A stretch of 64,000 nucleotides of DNA from the NCBI GenBank assembly GCA_014874365.1, contig JACWAH010000019.1, forward strand, positions 100,647 through 164,646, given 5' to 3'. The stretch is from Thermoplasmatales archaeon (lineage in GTDB: Archaea; Thermoplasmatota; Thermoplasmata; Thermoplasmatales; Thermoplasmataceae). Position numbers and translations under genes: made by a program. The notes under the pieces are model-generated. The model did no database searches, had not been told where the DNA came from, and saw only the letters and a program-made list of their open reading frames with translations. This document shows positions 52,910-61,489 of the stretch, in pieces; position 1 is the first letter of the stretch; the number at the start of each line of letters is the position of its first letter.

Positions 52910-53743
52910 TTACTTTTGAGAGTAGCAGACGATGGAACTATAACCTACGACTGACGTTTTATCTCCACTGGAATCCGCTGAAGTTCCGTAATCAACCAGC
53001 TCCATTCTGTAACCCTTATTCCTCGCCAGGGACATTAAAAACGCGATGGGACCATAACCGCACGGAGTTGCGCCCTCATGGACAATTGCATAGAGGTCAT
53101 CAATATTCAATTTAAGAATGCTGTCAATTATCTTACTGTCAATATTTCGCGCAACTGCATCCGGCATGTAGTGAGTAAGGTCTGACGATGCTACAAACAA
53201 TGAATCGTCAGCATATGGCGCAATTGCATCGTAAAGAGTATTGACAGAATCTGGTTCCTGGTCTCCCATTATAATGGGGATAATAGTCCTGAATTCTGTA
53301 TAAGATAAAAGCAGGGGAATTTGGACCTCCACGGAATGTTCAATTTTATGGGCCATGGAATTAATTTTCAGATTCCCAGATTTTGTAAGAGCCTGTATCA
53401 GGCTGACGTCCAGGCTAATGTCGCCATTCGGCAACTCCCAGGATTGGTTACCATCAATTACCGATTCGTAAGGATATCCTCGGTGGTTTGGCCCGATTAC
53501 AAACAGGTGTTTTGCCGGATCAGGTTTGGACCTGTCCAGGGTGATGAAGCCTGAGCTTGCGATAGCACCGGAATACTGATAGCCCGCATGGGGGACTATG
53601 ATCCCAGCTACTCTTTCGCGTGTGAGTGGATGGGCTCTCTTCTTCAGGGACTCAATCATCTGGAGCAGAGCCTCTTTATTTCCCGGATAGAAAGTTCCGC
53701 TGACCGCTGGTTTTCGACTGTCCATCGATCCAGAAGTTCCCAT
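52910..53743 (-). CDS. amrB: MEMO family protein (AmmeMemoRadiSam system protein B)
   Basis: 277 residues with the LigB/MEMO fold: AVSGTFYPGNKEAL, GIIVPHAGYQYSGAIASSGF, FVIGPNHRG, HSVEVQIPLLL and ASSDLTHYMP contain the three metal-site His and the Cys-equivalent region. Related proteins can bind iron or copper; no enzymatic function is proven. It is read away from the AMMECR1 gene across a 40-base gap and toward the radical SAM gene. Start at 53743 or Met 53725. Confidence 0.92.
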   Translation of the reverse strand: MGTSGSMDSRKPAVSGTFYPGNKEALLQMIESLKKRAHPLTRERVAGIIVPHAGYQYSGAIASSGFITLDRSKPDPAKHLFVIGPNHRGYPYESVIDGNQSWELPNGDISLDVSLIQALTKSGNLKINSMAHKIEHSVEVQIPLLLSYTEFRTIIPIIMGDQEPDSVNTLYDAIAPYADDSLFVASSDLTHYMPDAVARNIDSKIIDSILKLNIDDLYAIVHEGATPCGYGPIAFLMSLARNKGYRMELVDYGTSADSSGDKTSVVGYSSIVCYSQK

Positions 53744-53783
53744 GACTGGAAAAGTATTCCTACTTATTTAGCGATGCGTATAT

Positions 53784-54344
53784 GTGACCATAGAAGAGAT
53801 CCTTGACGGAAGGGATACACAATATGACCATAAGATTCTGGAGATGGCCCGAACAGGAATATGGGATAGGGTTACTGGAAAATTTAACCCTCCTAACAGG
53901 GAGGAAGGGCCTGTCATTGGGGTATTCGTAACCATAAATGAGGAATCCCGGCTTAGGGGGTGCATAGGGTTCCCTGTTACCGATAATGGCATATTTTACC
54001 AGACCTACATTTCAGCAGGATATGCAGCGTTGGAGGACCCACGATTCGACCCCGTCAGATCATCTGAACTGGACAGGATCAGCTTCGAAGTGACACTGCT
54101 TGGCCCACCATTGCAGGTTAATCCAGTCGAATGGAAAGATTTTAAGAGAGGTTTGCACGGCGTGAAAATCAGCCTGGGTTGGAGATCCGGCTTACTATTA
54201 CCACAAGTAGCTGAAGAATACGACCTGAATTGGAAAGACTTCCTGGAAGAGGTATGCATCAAAGCCGGGCTGCCAGGTGATTCTTACCTTAAGCCTGAAG
54301 CTAAAGTATCTGTATTCTCTGGTAGGATAATCAGGGATCACTGA
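53784..54344 (+). CDS. amrA: AMMECR1 family protein (AmmeMemoRadiSam system protein A)
   Basis: 186 residues; the invariant LRGCIGFP motif follows FVTINEESR, and GLHGVKISLGWRSGLLLPQVAEEYDLNWKDFLEEVC is the second family block. The GTG start lies in a 40-base gap shared with the divergent MEMO gene. Its last bases overlap the end of the SDR gene on the other strand by 7 bases. Confidence 0.93.
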   Translation: MTIEEILDGRDTQYDHKILEMARTGIWDRVTGKFNPPNREEGPVIGVFVTINEESRLRGCIGFPVTDNGIFYQTYISAGYAALEDPRFDPVRSSELDRISFEVTLLGPPLQVNPVEWKDFKRGLHGVKISLGWRSGLLLPQVAEEYDLNWKDFLEEVCIKAGLPGDSYLKPEAKVSVFSGRIIRDH

Positions 54345-55189
54345 TTATGCTGCGGTCTCTGCTTATCGATGTAGTCCCAGAATGAATCGTCCAGATTGGC
54401 CATCGCGCTGAACTGCCCAGCCCCCATAAGCCATTCTCCACCATCTATTGTTACAACCTCACCATTTATGAATCCTGATCCATCCGACAGCAGGAACACT
54501 GCCAGGTTTGATATTTCCTTCAGTTCACCAAACCTTTTAAGCGGATTTCGTGTCTTGACCATTTCTAAAATCTCCGGAGAAGGCATCAAGCGACTGGTCA
54601 TGCCTTCTGTCATAAAGGGTCCGGGAGCTATCGCATTCACTCTAATCCCTTTTAGCCCCCACTCAACTGCCAGTGATCTGGTCATGGCCAGTACGCCTGC
54701 TTTAGAGACTGCAGAGGGAACCACGAATGCGGAACCTGTCCAGGCGTACGTGGTCACTATGTTGAGTATATTCCCATGAACGCCATCTGAAATCCACTTC
54801 TTTCCCAGGGTCGTGGTGCAGTTCAGGGTTCCCTTTAAAACGGTGTCTATGACAGCATTAAACCCGTTTGGACTGATTTTTTCTGTCTTATTCAGGAAGT
54901 TCCCAGCAGCGTTGTTGACCAGGGCGTTAATCCCTGACATTTCAGAATATACTGAATCGATAGCGCTTTGGACCTGAGTAATATCTTTCACGTTCACAAC
55001 CCTGTATGTAGCGCGCACTCCTTTCCCCGAAAGCGACTTTACCGCCTTTTTAAGGTTACCTTCATTCCTGCTGACAATTGATATTCTGGCTCCAAGCAAG
55101 CCAGCTGTTTCAGCGATGGCATACCCAATTCCAGTGGCACCGCCCGTGATTAATACGCTCTTATCCTTAAGCAAATTTGGCTCAAACAT
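54338..55189 (-). CDS. Short-chain dehydrogenase, 2,4-dienoyl-CoA reductase-like
   Basis: A 283-residue SDR: TGGATGIG coenzyme loop, NNAAGN, and SAVSKAGVLAMTRSLAVEWGLKG, where the usual YxxxK has Ser in place of Tyr. This SxxxK-type segment is seen in 2,4-dienoyl-CoA reductases, which use another Tyr. The C-terminal VVTIDGGEWL is the normal end. Fatty-acid oxidation is a likely setting, as with the crotonase-like gene at 13.7 kb. Confidence 0.85.
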   Translation of the reverse strand: MFEPNLLKDKSVLITGGATGIGYAIAETAGLLGARISIVSRNEGNLKKAVKSLSGKGVRATYRVVNVKDITQVQSAIDSVYSEMSGINALVNNAAGNFLNKTEKISPNGFNAVIDTVLKGTLNCTTTLGKKWISDGVHGNILNIVTTYAWTGSAFVVPSAVSKAGVLAMTRSLAVEWGLKGIRVNAIAPGPFMTEGMTSRLMPSPEILEMVKTRNPLKRFGELKEISNLAVFLLSDGSGFINGEVVTIDGGEWLMGAGQFSAMANLDDSFWDYIDKQRPQHNQ

Positions 55190-55357
55190 GGGATGTTATC
55201 ATGACCGGATATTAAAGCGATTTTTGAATTTGCCATTGTATCCATAAACAGGCGTCAGGGGTCAACAATCGTGGGATTTCGTCACGTCAGAGAAAAAAGG
55301 TTTTAACTCACGATCCTTTATAGGAATGAGCGAAGTATTAGAATTTGGTTCTGAAAT

Positions 55358-55669
55358 ATGAGTAAAAGTGACAAAAAGGTGCCTGCCCTGGTAAATGTTA
55401 GGCGGATGATACTGGATGTACATAAATCCGTGATCAGGCCGACTCTGGTTGAACTGACTGAAGTCGTTTCGAAGGTTTCTGGAGTGGAAGGAGTCAATAT
55501 TGCGGTTACAGAGATGGATGTGGGCACCATGGGATTGAACGTCATTGTTGAGGGCCAGAACATCGATTATGAAACTCTTATGAATAGCATTGCCGAGTCG
55601 GGGGCTGTTATCCAGTCCATTGATGAAATTGCAGCAGGAAAGAAATTGATCGAAAACATAAAACGTTAA
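55358..55669 (+). CDS. DUF211 protein
   Basis: 103 residues: VNVRRMILDVHKSVIRPTL, VSGVEGVNIAVTEMD and GLNVIVEGQNIDYE match DUF211, a ferredoxin-like-fold family of archaea with unknown function. The gene lies 9 bases before a VIT-like transporter gene, a pairing often seen in archaea. Confidence 0.88.
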   Translation: MSKSDKKVPALVNVRRMILDVHKSVIRPTLVELTEVVSKVSGVEGVNIAVTEMDVGTMGLNVIVEGQNIDYETLMNSIAESGAVIQSIDEIAAGKKLIENIKR

Positions 55670-55678
55670 GTCTCAACT

Positions 55679-56194
55679 ATGAAACATCTTTTTCCGATAG
55701 TTCTGGGATTGACCGACGGGATCATAACCTCACTGGTTTTTACTGCCGGGCTTATTTCAAGTTCGGGTTCATTGCATCTATCATTGATTCTCAGGATATC
55801 AATTGGCTCAAGCTTAATTGGTGCATTCAGTTATTTTATAGCTAAATACTCTGAATTAAGAGGTGAATTGATCGATTCAGCAAGGCAGCTGAACCCTGCT
55901 TCACCACTTTATCTTATTAAGAGCAGGCAAGGTGTACTTATTATTTTTGAAGCAATCACCGAAGCAAGTATTTCTCTGGTCAGCGGATTTTTTGGAGCAT
56001 TTCTCACCATGTTTCCAGAGTACGTTTTCCCACGTTTTGGCCTGGCATCTATTTTGTCTGCAGTCATTTTACTTGGGATACTAGGTGCGGCGATCTCAAG
56101 AAACTTGAAAGGTGGATGGATCAGGTGGTCTCTCACGTTTGTTTTCGTGGGAGCGAGTGCTTCCGCTATTGGAATATGGCTGAATATCATTTGA
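55679..56194 (+). CDS. VIT1/CCC1-like membrane protein
   Basis: 171 residues with about five helices; the N-terminus IVLGLTDGIITSLVFTAGL resembles the first helix of VIT1/CCC1 iron/manganese carriers, with Asp in GLTDGI. The long metal-binding cytoplasmic domain of full VIT1 is missing, so metal transport is possible but not shown. Coupled to the DUF211 gene. Confidence 0.72.
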   Translation: MKHLFPIVLGLTDGIITSLVFTAGLISSSGSLHLSLILRISIGSSLIGAFSYFIAKYSELRGELIDSARQLNPASPLYLIKSRQGVLIIFEAITEASISLVSGFFGAFLTMFPEYVFPRFGLASILSAVILLGILGAAISRNLKGGWIRWSLTFVFVGASASAIGIWLNII

Positions 56195-56918
56195 ATTTCC
56201 AGTAACTGGTAATTATTGCTAAATGATGTTTAATAGAATGCTTTCGGAGCCCATCAGATATTGGTAGTAACTCAAGTCTCACAGCACTACTGTCAAGATG
56301 AGCAATAACCAGTTCCTCTTTCGGTATCAGACTCATAAAGAGAACCTACTCGCGCAATGTTTCGACATCAGGCAAAACCCATGTCCTTCACATAACAAAT
56401 TTTTTACCGGTGATGTCCAGATCCTAAATTTGGAATCAAATTTGATGCGGCACAACCTATTTGTGATTCCAGGCTAAAAATGTCAGACAAAATCTCTAAA
56501 GTTTAATTAATTATTGACTGCCCTTCTGGTAACGTATCAATAGCGGCGTTTTACGTAATTTAAATATATAATTCTAAGAATGTATCTTATAACAAATACG
56601 GATCTCTTGAACTCTTTGGGGGGTAAGAAAGCAAAGAATATTAGACGCATGTTAAGCGTATTTCCCATCCTGAAATCAAACTCACTAAAGAAGAGTACAT
56701 TTCAGGCATAACTGATGATTTTCTTTTGTATTACACTATTTCTTGAGGAAAAGGTCAAGAGATTTACCCCCATTAATCCAAAGAGGTCCTTGTTTTTTAA
56801 CTTCGTATTTTTTAAGTTTAAGACAATGCTGTATAACGTTAGTTATACGGCATTATTAACTGAAAACCGAAAAATTGAGTATATATTATTATTGTACCAT
56901 TGATATTGTTAAGCATAA
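56195..56918. other. Gene-free stretch before the HEPN/MNT operon
   Basis: No credible gene in 724 bases. It contains the 24-bp repeat at 56600-56623 and, from about 56700, a very AT-rich leader. A short palindromic ATAACGTTAGTTAT lies near 56832. AT-rich sequence just before 56919 (ATATATTATTATTG at 56879-56892) can serve as promoter of the HEPN gene. Confidence 0.45.
56600..56623 (+). repeat. 24-bp dispersed repeat, copy 2
   Basis: GGATCTCTTGAACTC, T, TTGGGGGG; 23 of 24 bases match 696-719. Here it lies about 300 bases before the HEPN/MNT operon, with no transposase directly beside it. Confidence 0.6.
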
Positions 56919-57317
56919 ATGAGCGCTGATGATGAATACAAGAATCTTATGGATCGTTCTTCGAGATTTCTCTCCAATGCAGAGTGGAACCTGAACGAAG
57001 GGTATACTGATATCGGGTCTTTTAGTGCAAATCAATCGCTTGAACTCTTTATCAGGGCGCTTCTTACCTGTAAATTAGGTGATTATCCGCACACTCACAA
57101 TTTGAGGTTACTATTAGAAACCCTCGAAAGTGTACTGGACAAAGAAAATGGCAAGATTCTGCGACAGATATTTGAAGAAAAAAGATTGTTACTCAATTTA
57201 ATACAGGATGCCTACGTAACCTCTCGTTACTTCTTCTCTACAATTGACGAGGAAAGCCTGCGGGAAATTATTGAAACTGTAAAAGAAATAAGGGGAGCTT
57301 TGGATGATATTTGTTGA
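56919..57317 (+). CDS. HEPN domain protein (second MNT/HEPN pair)
   Basis: 132 residues, all helical: RSSRFLSNAEWNLNEG, then SANQSLELFIRALLTCKLGDYPHTHNLRLLLETL is the classic HEPN centre (A/N-x-E-L-x-hALL...HTHNL). The late segment AYVTSRYFFS carries the Arg and no clear second His, as in many MNT-linked forms. The MNT gene starts 14 bases before its end. Probable toxin of a toxin-antitoxin pair. Confidence 0.85.
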   Translation: MSADDEYKNLMDRSSRFLSNAEWNLNEGYTDIGSFSANQSLELFIRALLTCKLGDYPHTHNLRLLLETLESVLDKENGKILRQIFEEKRLLLNLIQDAYVTSRYFFSTIDEESLREIIETVKEIRGALDDIC

Positions 57318-57615
57318 CATAGGCCTAAAGAAGAAACAAATTTTTGATAATCTCGATGCCAATCTTGGCCAAATAAAGACGATTTTGCTGAAGAACGATC
57401 CAGATGGTAAACTCTATTTATTCGGTTCCATGGTGAAGGGAAACGCCAACATGGCAAGCGATATTGATCTATTAATTGTTACTGCATCATCTAAAAACAA
57501 GATTCTGGAAGATTTGGACAGAAACAACTTGAGATTCCCCTTTGAGTTTCATATAAGAAACAGCAAAGAGGCTGAACCTTATTTCCGCCATGTAAAGGAA
57601 CTTAGGAGGTTATAA
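57304..57615 (+). CDS. MNT-type minimal nucleotidyltransferase
   Basis: 103 residues with YLFGSMVKGNANMASDIDLLIV, the GSxxxG...SDxDLxI motif of DNA polymerase beta-like minimal nucleotidyltransferases, and a C-terminal FEFHIRNSKEAEPYF, where the third Asp/Glu lies. It likely modifies or neutralises the HEPN partner. The gene order is HEPN then MNT, opposite to the pair at 1-628. Confidence 0.88.
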   Translation: MIFVDIGLKKKQIFDNLDANLGQIKTILLKNDPDGKLYLFGSMVKGNANMASDIDLLIVTASSKNKILEDLDRNNLRFPFEFHIRNSKEAEPYFRHVKELRRL

Positions 57616-57769
57616 AAGATAATGTGCTCCACAGCATTTATTTACTATAATGAGGAGGGTCTACAGCCTTTATTGCCTGATTAAGAATTCTAACTCAGTA
57701 CAATTCTAGGGTATAACTTCAGCCCAAATACATCCGCCATCTTCTGCGAGATGCTTTTTTCTTCCGCTT

Positions 57770-58045
57770 CTACAGTATGTTGAAGTAAATATACAGCGAT
57801 ATGAATGAGGTGAAGAAGTATCCCCTCAGACCATCTGTGGTATGGAGATACACCTTGTCATCCTCAAGCTCGTACTTCATCGCATCGAACGCGACCTCGA
57901 CCTCCTCCCTTGATTTGTAGAGCTCATAGATCTCCTTCGGATTGGATTTGAGGTTGCTCAGGATTGCAAACTTTCCCAGCTTATGGCGTTCTTCCATGAG
58001 ATCGCTCTGTTTCAGTCCCCCCTCCTGGTGTAGTGTTTTTCTCAA
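57770..58045 (-). pseudogene. IS4/IS1634-like transposase fragment
   Basis: 91 residues: GKFAILSNLKSNPKEIYELYKSREEVEVAFDAMKYELED is the segment with the last catalytic Glu (YxxREEVE...F...K) of IS4-type DDE transposases, followed by GLRGYFFTSFISLYIYFNIL. The N-terminal two thirds with the Asp residues are missing. It lies next to a TnpB fragment. Confidence 0.72.
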
Positions 58046-58058
58046 ATTGAGAGAAACA

Positions 58059-58078
58059 TTTCAAGCTAAAGCTTGAAG
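58059..58078 (-). repeat. Subterminal hairpin of an IS200/IS605-type element
   Basis: TTCAAGCT/AGCTTGAA form a perfect 8-bp stem with a 2-base gap, 26 bases after the TnpB fragment's end. IS200/IS605 elements have such hairpins near their ends, and the guide RNA of TnpB arises from this side. Confidence 0.5.
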
Positions 58079-58103
58079 AAATAGTCTAGCACCCTGAAGA
58101 AAA

Positions 58104-58470
58104 TCAGCAATTCATACAGCATTGAAGGTTATGATCTCCGTTAACCATGTTCACAACCGCCTTGGAAGTTATCATCTGCCTGATGCTTAAACTTCGTGGG
58201 TATAACCCCATACCCTCTATCTCGTTCGCGAATGCTTGAGGGATTTCCTTCTTCATTATGTTGTACGATCTATTGAGATCGGCATGGATCAGTTTTCCGT
58301 CTGCAGACTGGAATATGTCCCCCCTGATCCTCCTCCCCATGTATGTGCCATGACTTTCCATGCTCTCACCGTCAAGGAATGAACATTTGCTTGTGTGATC
58401 CCCGTTCGGTATTATGATGCTGATAGTGTGAGGATCGGAGAGGCAGCAGCGTGATGGCTTGATTCATCGG
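58104..58470 (-). pseudogene. tnpB: TnpB (IS200/IS605) C-terminal fragment
   Basis: The minus-strand frame reads ISIIIPNGDHTSKCSFLDGE, then GRRIRGDIFQSADGKLIHADLNRSYNIMKK, the last RuvC Asp (ADLN) and zinc-finger region of TnpB, and ends NLQCCMNC. One zinc-ribbon Cys pair seems absent from the first part (only one Cys in TSKCSF). The RuvC-I and -II parts are gone, so it cannot cut DNA. Confidence 0.75.
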
Positions 58471-58552
58471 GGGGAGATGAGTCTGACATCCTCTCCTCCC
58501 TGAAGGATCGGAGCTTTCTTGCTCTATCCTCGTAAATTTTGTAACCATGGCC

Positions 58553-59140
58553 TTAACTATATTCCACAATCAATGCCTTCATTCGTTCCGCTAAATATGG
58601 TGGAAGCTTGTTGGTATAAATACATAACTTAGCTTTGTCGCATTTATCAATAACTACTGCAATAGTTTCCTTTGGAATTTTACTCCTAAAGTGAACGATA
58701 TCTATAAGGGTCTTTTCAACATCAGAAACAGGAATGAAGAAATTTTGGTATTTAAATAAAGCATAACCAAAGAATAATTTTCGTTGTATTCGCCTGACGA
58801 AATAATTCCTTGAATGAAATTCCCTTATACCCGGTCTCACCTTCCTGGGCGTTATTACTACTGGGTTGGTTTGTTGCCCCCATATTCCTCTCAGCGTCAG
58901 TGCATCTTCAAGACCATAATAGAACGGATAAAAAGCATACCCTACAAACTGCACCTCTTCGTGAAAAGTGTAGCTCCCTTTGGTTATCCTATGAATACGT
59001 TGGGAATGCTCTAAGTTTTGAAGCATCAATTTAAAATAGCCCTTTGAAGCACCTCTTCGTTCAAGGAAGTTCTTGACTTCAATAGTCGAAAAAGCCGGTC
59101 GCCGTATAAAAGATGTTATGAACTCTTTCATGTACTTCAT
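58553..59140 (-). CDS. AbiEi-like antitoxin
   Basis: 195 residues. The N-terminal winged-helix region has FSTIEVKNFLERRGASKGYFKLMLQNLEHSQRIHRITKGSYTF; the second domain has PFYYGLEDALTLRGIWGQQTNPVVITP and a late DVEKTLIDIVHF. This is the AbiEi plan: DNA binding and neutralisation of AbiEii. Its ATG overlaps the AbiEii stop by four bases. A decayed relative lies at about 30 kb. Confidence 0.82.
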   Translation of the reverse strand: MKYMKEFITSFIRRPAFSTIEVKNFLERRGASKGYFKLMLQNLEHSQRIHRITKGSYTFHEEVQFVGYAFYPFYYGLEDALTLRGIWGQQTNPVVITPRKVRPGIREFHSRNYFVRRIQRKLFFGYALFKYQNFFIPVSDVEKTLIDIVHFRSKIPKETIAVVIDKCDKAKLCIYTNKLPPYLAERMKALIVEYS

Positions 59141-59781
59141 CCAGAAACCCTCTTTAGTAATTCTATCATTCGTGAGTAAGACGGGGCTAAACCTGAATAC
59201 ACTACTGTCTTCAGGACAGTTTCGTCAACTGGTTTAGCGGTATTCTGAAGGAACTGTCGTAAGGCTTCTAATGTAGCATAAGAAACCTTATTAATAGAAG
59301 TTAAGTGATAAATGTCGTACAAATCGTGTATATATTTTCTATCATTATAAGCTGCAATTTTTTCTATAATTAATTGATCTACGGATAGACTTAGAACTTC
59401 AATTTCAGAGCCATCTATCAATTCATAACTGGTAGGTATCCCCCTGACAGTTTTAGCATGATTTATTTCTACTTTAACCGTTCTGTTACCATTACTCAGA
59501 GCCGCAAAAACAACATTGCCAGTGTCTTTGAGCCTTAAAATTGATAGACTACGCCTGGATATTTCCTGTCTAAATTGCTTATTAACCCAATACACTGAAG
59601 ATGAGTAAAAATCAAGACCGTCTGAAAATCGTTTTCCTCCGTAACAACGCCAAATGGCTGTGCCACCATGAAATATTATATCTTCTGTTATCGAATATAT
59701 AAGTTGTACAATTTCGTCCTGTAAATACGTGGTTTCAACTTGCACCAGTTTTTTCAGCTGGTTGGCTATTGGAATTCTCAT
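59137..59781 (-). CDS. AbiEii/AbiGii-type nucleotidyltransferase toxin
   Basis: 214 residues. IIFHGGTAIWRCYGG is the GG(T/S) motif, followed by RFSDGLDFYS, where AbiEii proteins normally have FSxDLDF; here Gly55 takes the place of the first Asp of DLD, with Asp57 kept and Asp54 shifted. VEINHAK and VLSLSVDQLIIEKIAAYNDRKYIHDLYDIYHL are the later conserved parts. Known AbiEii-type toxins add nucleotides to tRNA or other targets; the altered metal site makes activity uncertain. The first gene of the pair. Confidence 0.82.
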   Translation of the reverse strand: MRIPIANQLKKLVQVETTYLQDEIVQLIYSITEDIIFHGGTAIWRCYGGKRFSDGLDFYSSSVYWVNKQFRQEISRRSLSILRLKDTGNVVFAALSNGNRTVKVEINHAKTVRGIPTSYELIDGSEIEVLSLSVDQLIIEKIAAYNDRKYIHDLYDIYHLTSINKVSYATLEALRQFLQNTAKPVDETVLKTVVYSGLAPSYSRMIELLKRVSG

Positions 59782-60331
59782 TTATTGTTAATCAACCATA
59801 GATATATTAAAGTATATCTTTGGTTCTTTGAAATGTGAAATAAAAATTTAGCAATAAAGGATAACATTGCATAACACCACGCCAGTAAGTGCACATGACC
59901 AGCCAGCAGATGTTTGGTGTGGGAATAGATGGCAACCATTGACAGTGCTGTCAGGGGAACCTCAGGGTCCCCAGGAAGATGAACCTAGGAATAGAATACC
60001 ATATGACGATAATTATTGGGCAAGGTTCTCTTTCCACGCCAATATCGGGTAAAAGGTGTTATCCTGACCTGGATTAAGTTGCCCGTTACCTTCAGGAAAT
60101 TATTGTTTCTTCGTCAAGGTTCGGAGTTCAGGCAAATACCCGAAACCGCATAAAAACACCATTCGGCTAAGCGGCTTTTTTCGCGGCTGTACTAGGGGAT
60201 TATCCATTGCCTAGATTATGAACCTCTTCCAATGCGCTTGATTGCCAACGAGGCTTTCTGCTGAAATGCTTCCTAACCATTTAACGCTTTTTCGCAGTTA
60301 CATGAATCTATCTTTTTGTGGACGCGGACTT
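59782..60331. other. Gene-free stretch between AbiE and transsulfuration genes
   Basis: A plus-strand open frame of 61 codons (59867-60052) has no start signal, no family likeness and unlikely composition. I see nothing else but AT-rich promoter-like sequence for the AbiE operon near 59790-59815 and a GC-richer part with no pattern. Confidence 0.4.
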
Positions 60332-61483
60332 TCACACTTTACCAAGTGCGTATGACAGGTCCTGGATCAGGTCCCTGCTGTCTTCTATCCCAACGGACAG
60401 CCTAATGAGGTCATCAGTAACTCCAGTTTTCTCCCTTATCTCTCTTGGAATCCCGGCATGGGTCATCAAGGAAGGGATTTCTATAAGAGACTCCACTCCG
60501 CCTAGGCTTTCCGCGAGAGATATATACTTCAGGTTCCCCACGAATCTCTTGCTTCCAGAAATGTCCGTCTTAAGCCTGAATGAGAGCATGGCCCCGTATC
60601 CTCTCATCTGCTTTCTTGCTACGTCGTGCCCATCATGATCCTTCAAACCGGGATAATGTATTTTTGAAACTTTACTGCTTTCTCTCAAGAAAGAAATGAC
60701 CGCAGACGCATTTTTCTCATGCTCTTTCATTCTAACTGCAAGAGTCTTTATTCCCCGCATGGTAAGATAACTGTCAAATGGTGACATCACAGCTCCGATG
60801 GAGTTCTGGTTAAACTTTACCTTGTCATATATATCCTTGTTTTTTGTGATGACCGCGCCGCCTAAAGTGTCGCTATGACCACCGATATATTTGGTTGTAC
60901 TGTGGATGACCAGGTCTGCACCCATGTCCAGCGGATTCTGGAAATACGGTGTTGCAAAAGTATTGTCTACCGCTGTAATCAGGTTATGTTCTCTTGCTAT
61001 CCCTGAAACCTTTTGTATATCAATGATTCTGAGGAGAGGATTAGAGGGAGTCTCAAAATAAATCATTCTGGTCTTTTCAGGTATATGATCCAGTGAGGAC
61101 TCTTTCGATAGATCCCTCATCTCATATGTTATACCGAGTTTCGAAACAACGCTTCGGAGAAGCCGTTCCGTTCCTCCGTACAAATCGTCGGAAGCTATAA
61201 CGTGATCTCCAGTTTGCAGAAGAGACAAGAACATGGTCGTCTCAGAAGCAAGCCCCGATGAAAACATCAGGCCATATTTGGCGTTTTCAAGAGATGCCAG
61301 TTTCTTCTCCAGTGCTAATCTTGTTGGATTTCCGGTCCTGGTATATTCAAAACCATGTGTGGGTATCTGGGGATCCTTCCTGGCAAAAGTGGTTGACAGA
61401 TGTATGGGCGAAATTACATCCCCGTTCCCGCTTCCTGTGTCAGGTTCCTCCCCCTCATGGATCGCTTTGGTAGAAAATTCCAT
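60332..61483 (-). CDS. Cystathionine gamma-lyase/synthase-type PLP enzyme
   Basis: A 383-residue Cys/Met-metabolism PLP enzyme. STTFARKDPQIPTHGFEYTRTGNPTR, ASDDLYGGTERLL, VDNTFATPYFQNPL, HSTTKYIGGHSDTLGG with the PLP Lys, and LAESLGGVESLIEIPSLMTHA are family blocks. Behind a cystathionine beta-synthase gene the likely direction is cystathionine to cysteine, but synthase activity cannot be excluded. The CBS stop and this ATG are 6 bases apart. Confidence 0.92.
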   Translation of the reverse strand: MEFSTKAIHEGEEPDTGSGNGDVISPIHLSTTFARKDPQIPTHGFEYTRTGNPTRLALEKKLASLENAKYGLMFSSGLASETTMFLSLLQTGDHVIASDDLYGGTERLLRSVVSKLGITYEMRDLSKESSLDHIPEKTRMIYFETPSNPLLRIIDIQKVSGIAREHNLITAVDNTFATPYFQNPLDMGADLVIHSTTKYIGGHSDTLGGAVITKNKDIYDKVKFNQNSIGAVMSPFDSYLTMRGIKTLAVRMKEHEKNASAVISFLRESSKVSKIHYPGLKDHDGHDVARKQMRGYGAMLSFRLKTDISGSKRFVGNLKYISLAESLGGVESLIEIPSLMTHAGIPREIREKTGVTDDLIRLSVGIEDSRDLIQDLSYALGKV

Positions 61484-61489
61484 TGATTA

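Noticed and set aside
56715..56903. 62-codon AT-rich frame before the HEPN gene
   Set aside because: Composition is that of random AT-rich DNA (Phe, Leu, Ile, Tyr, Lys) with no start signal or family.
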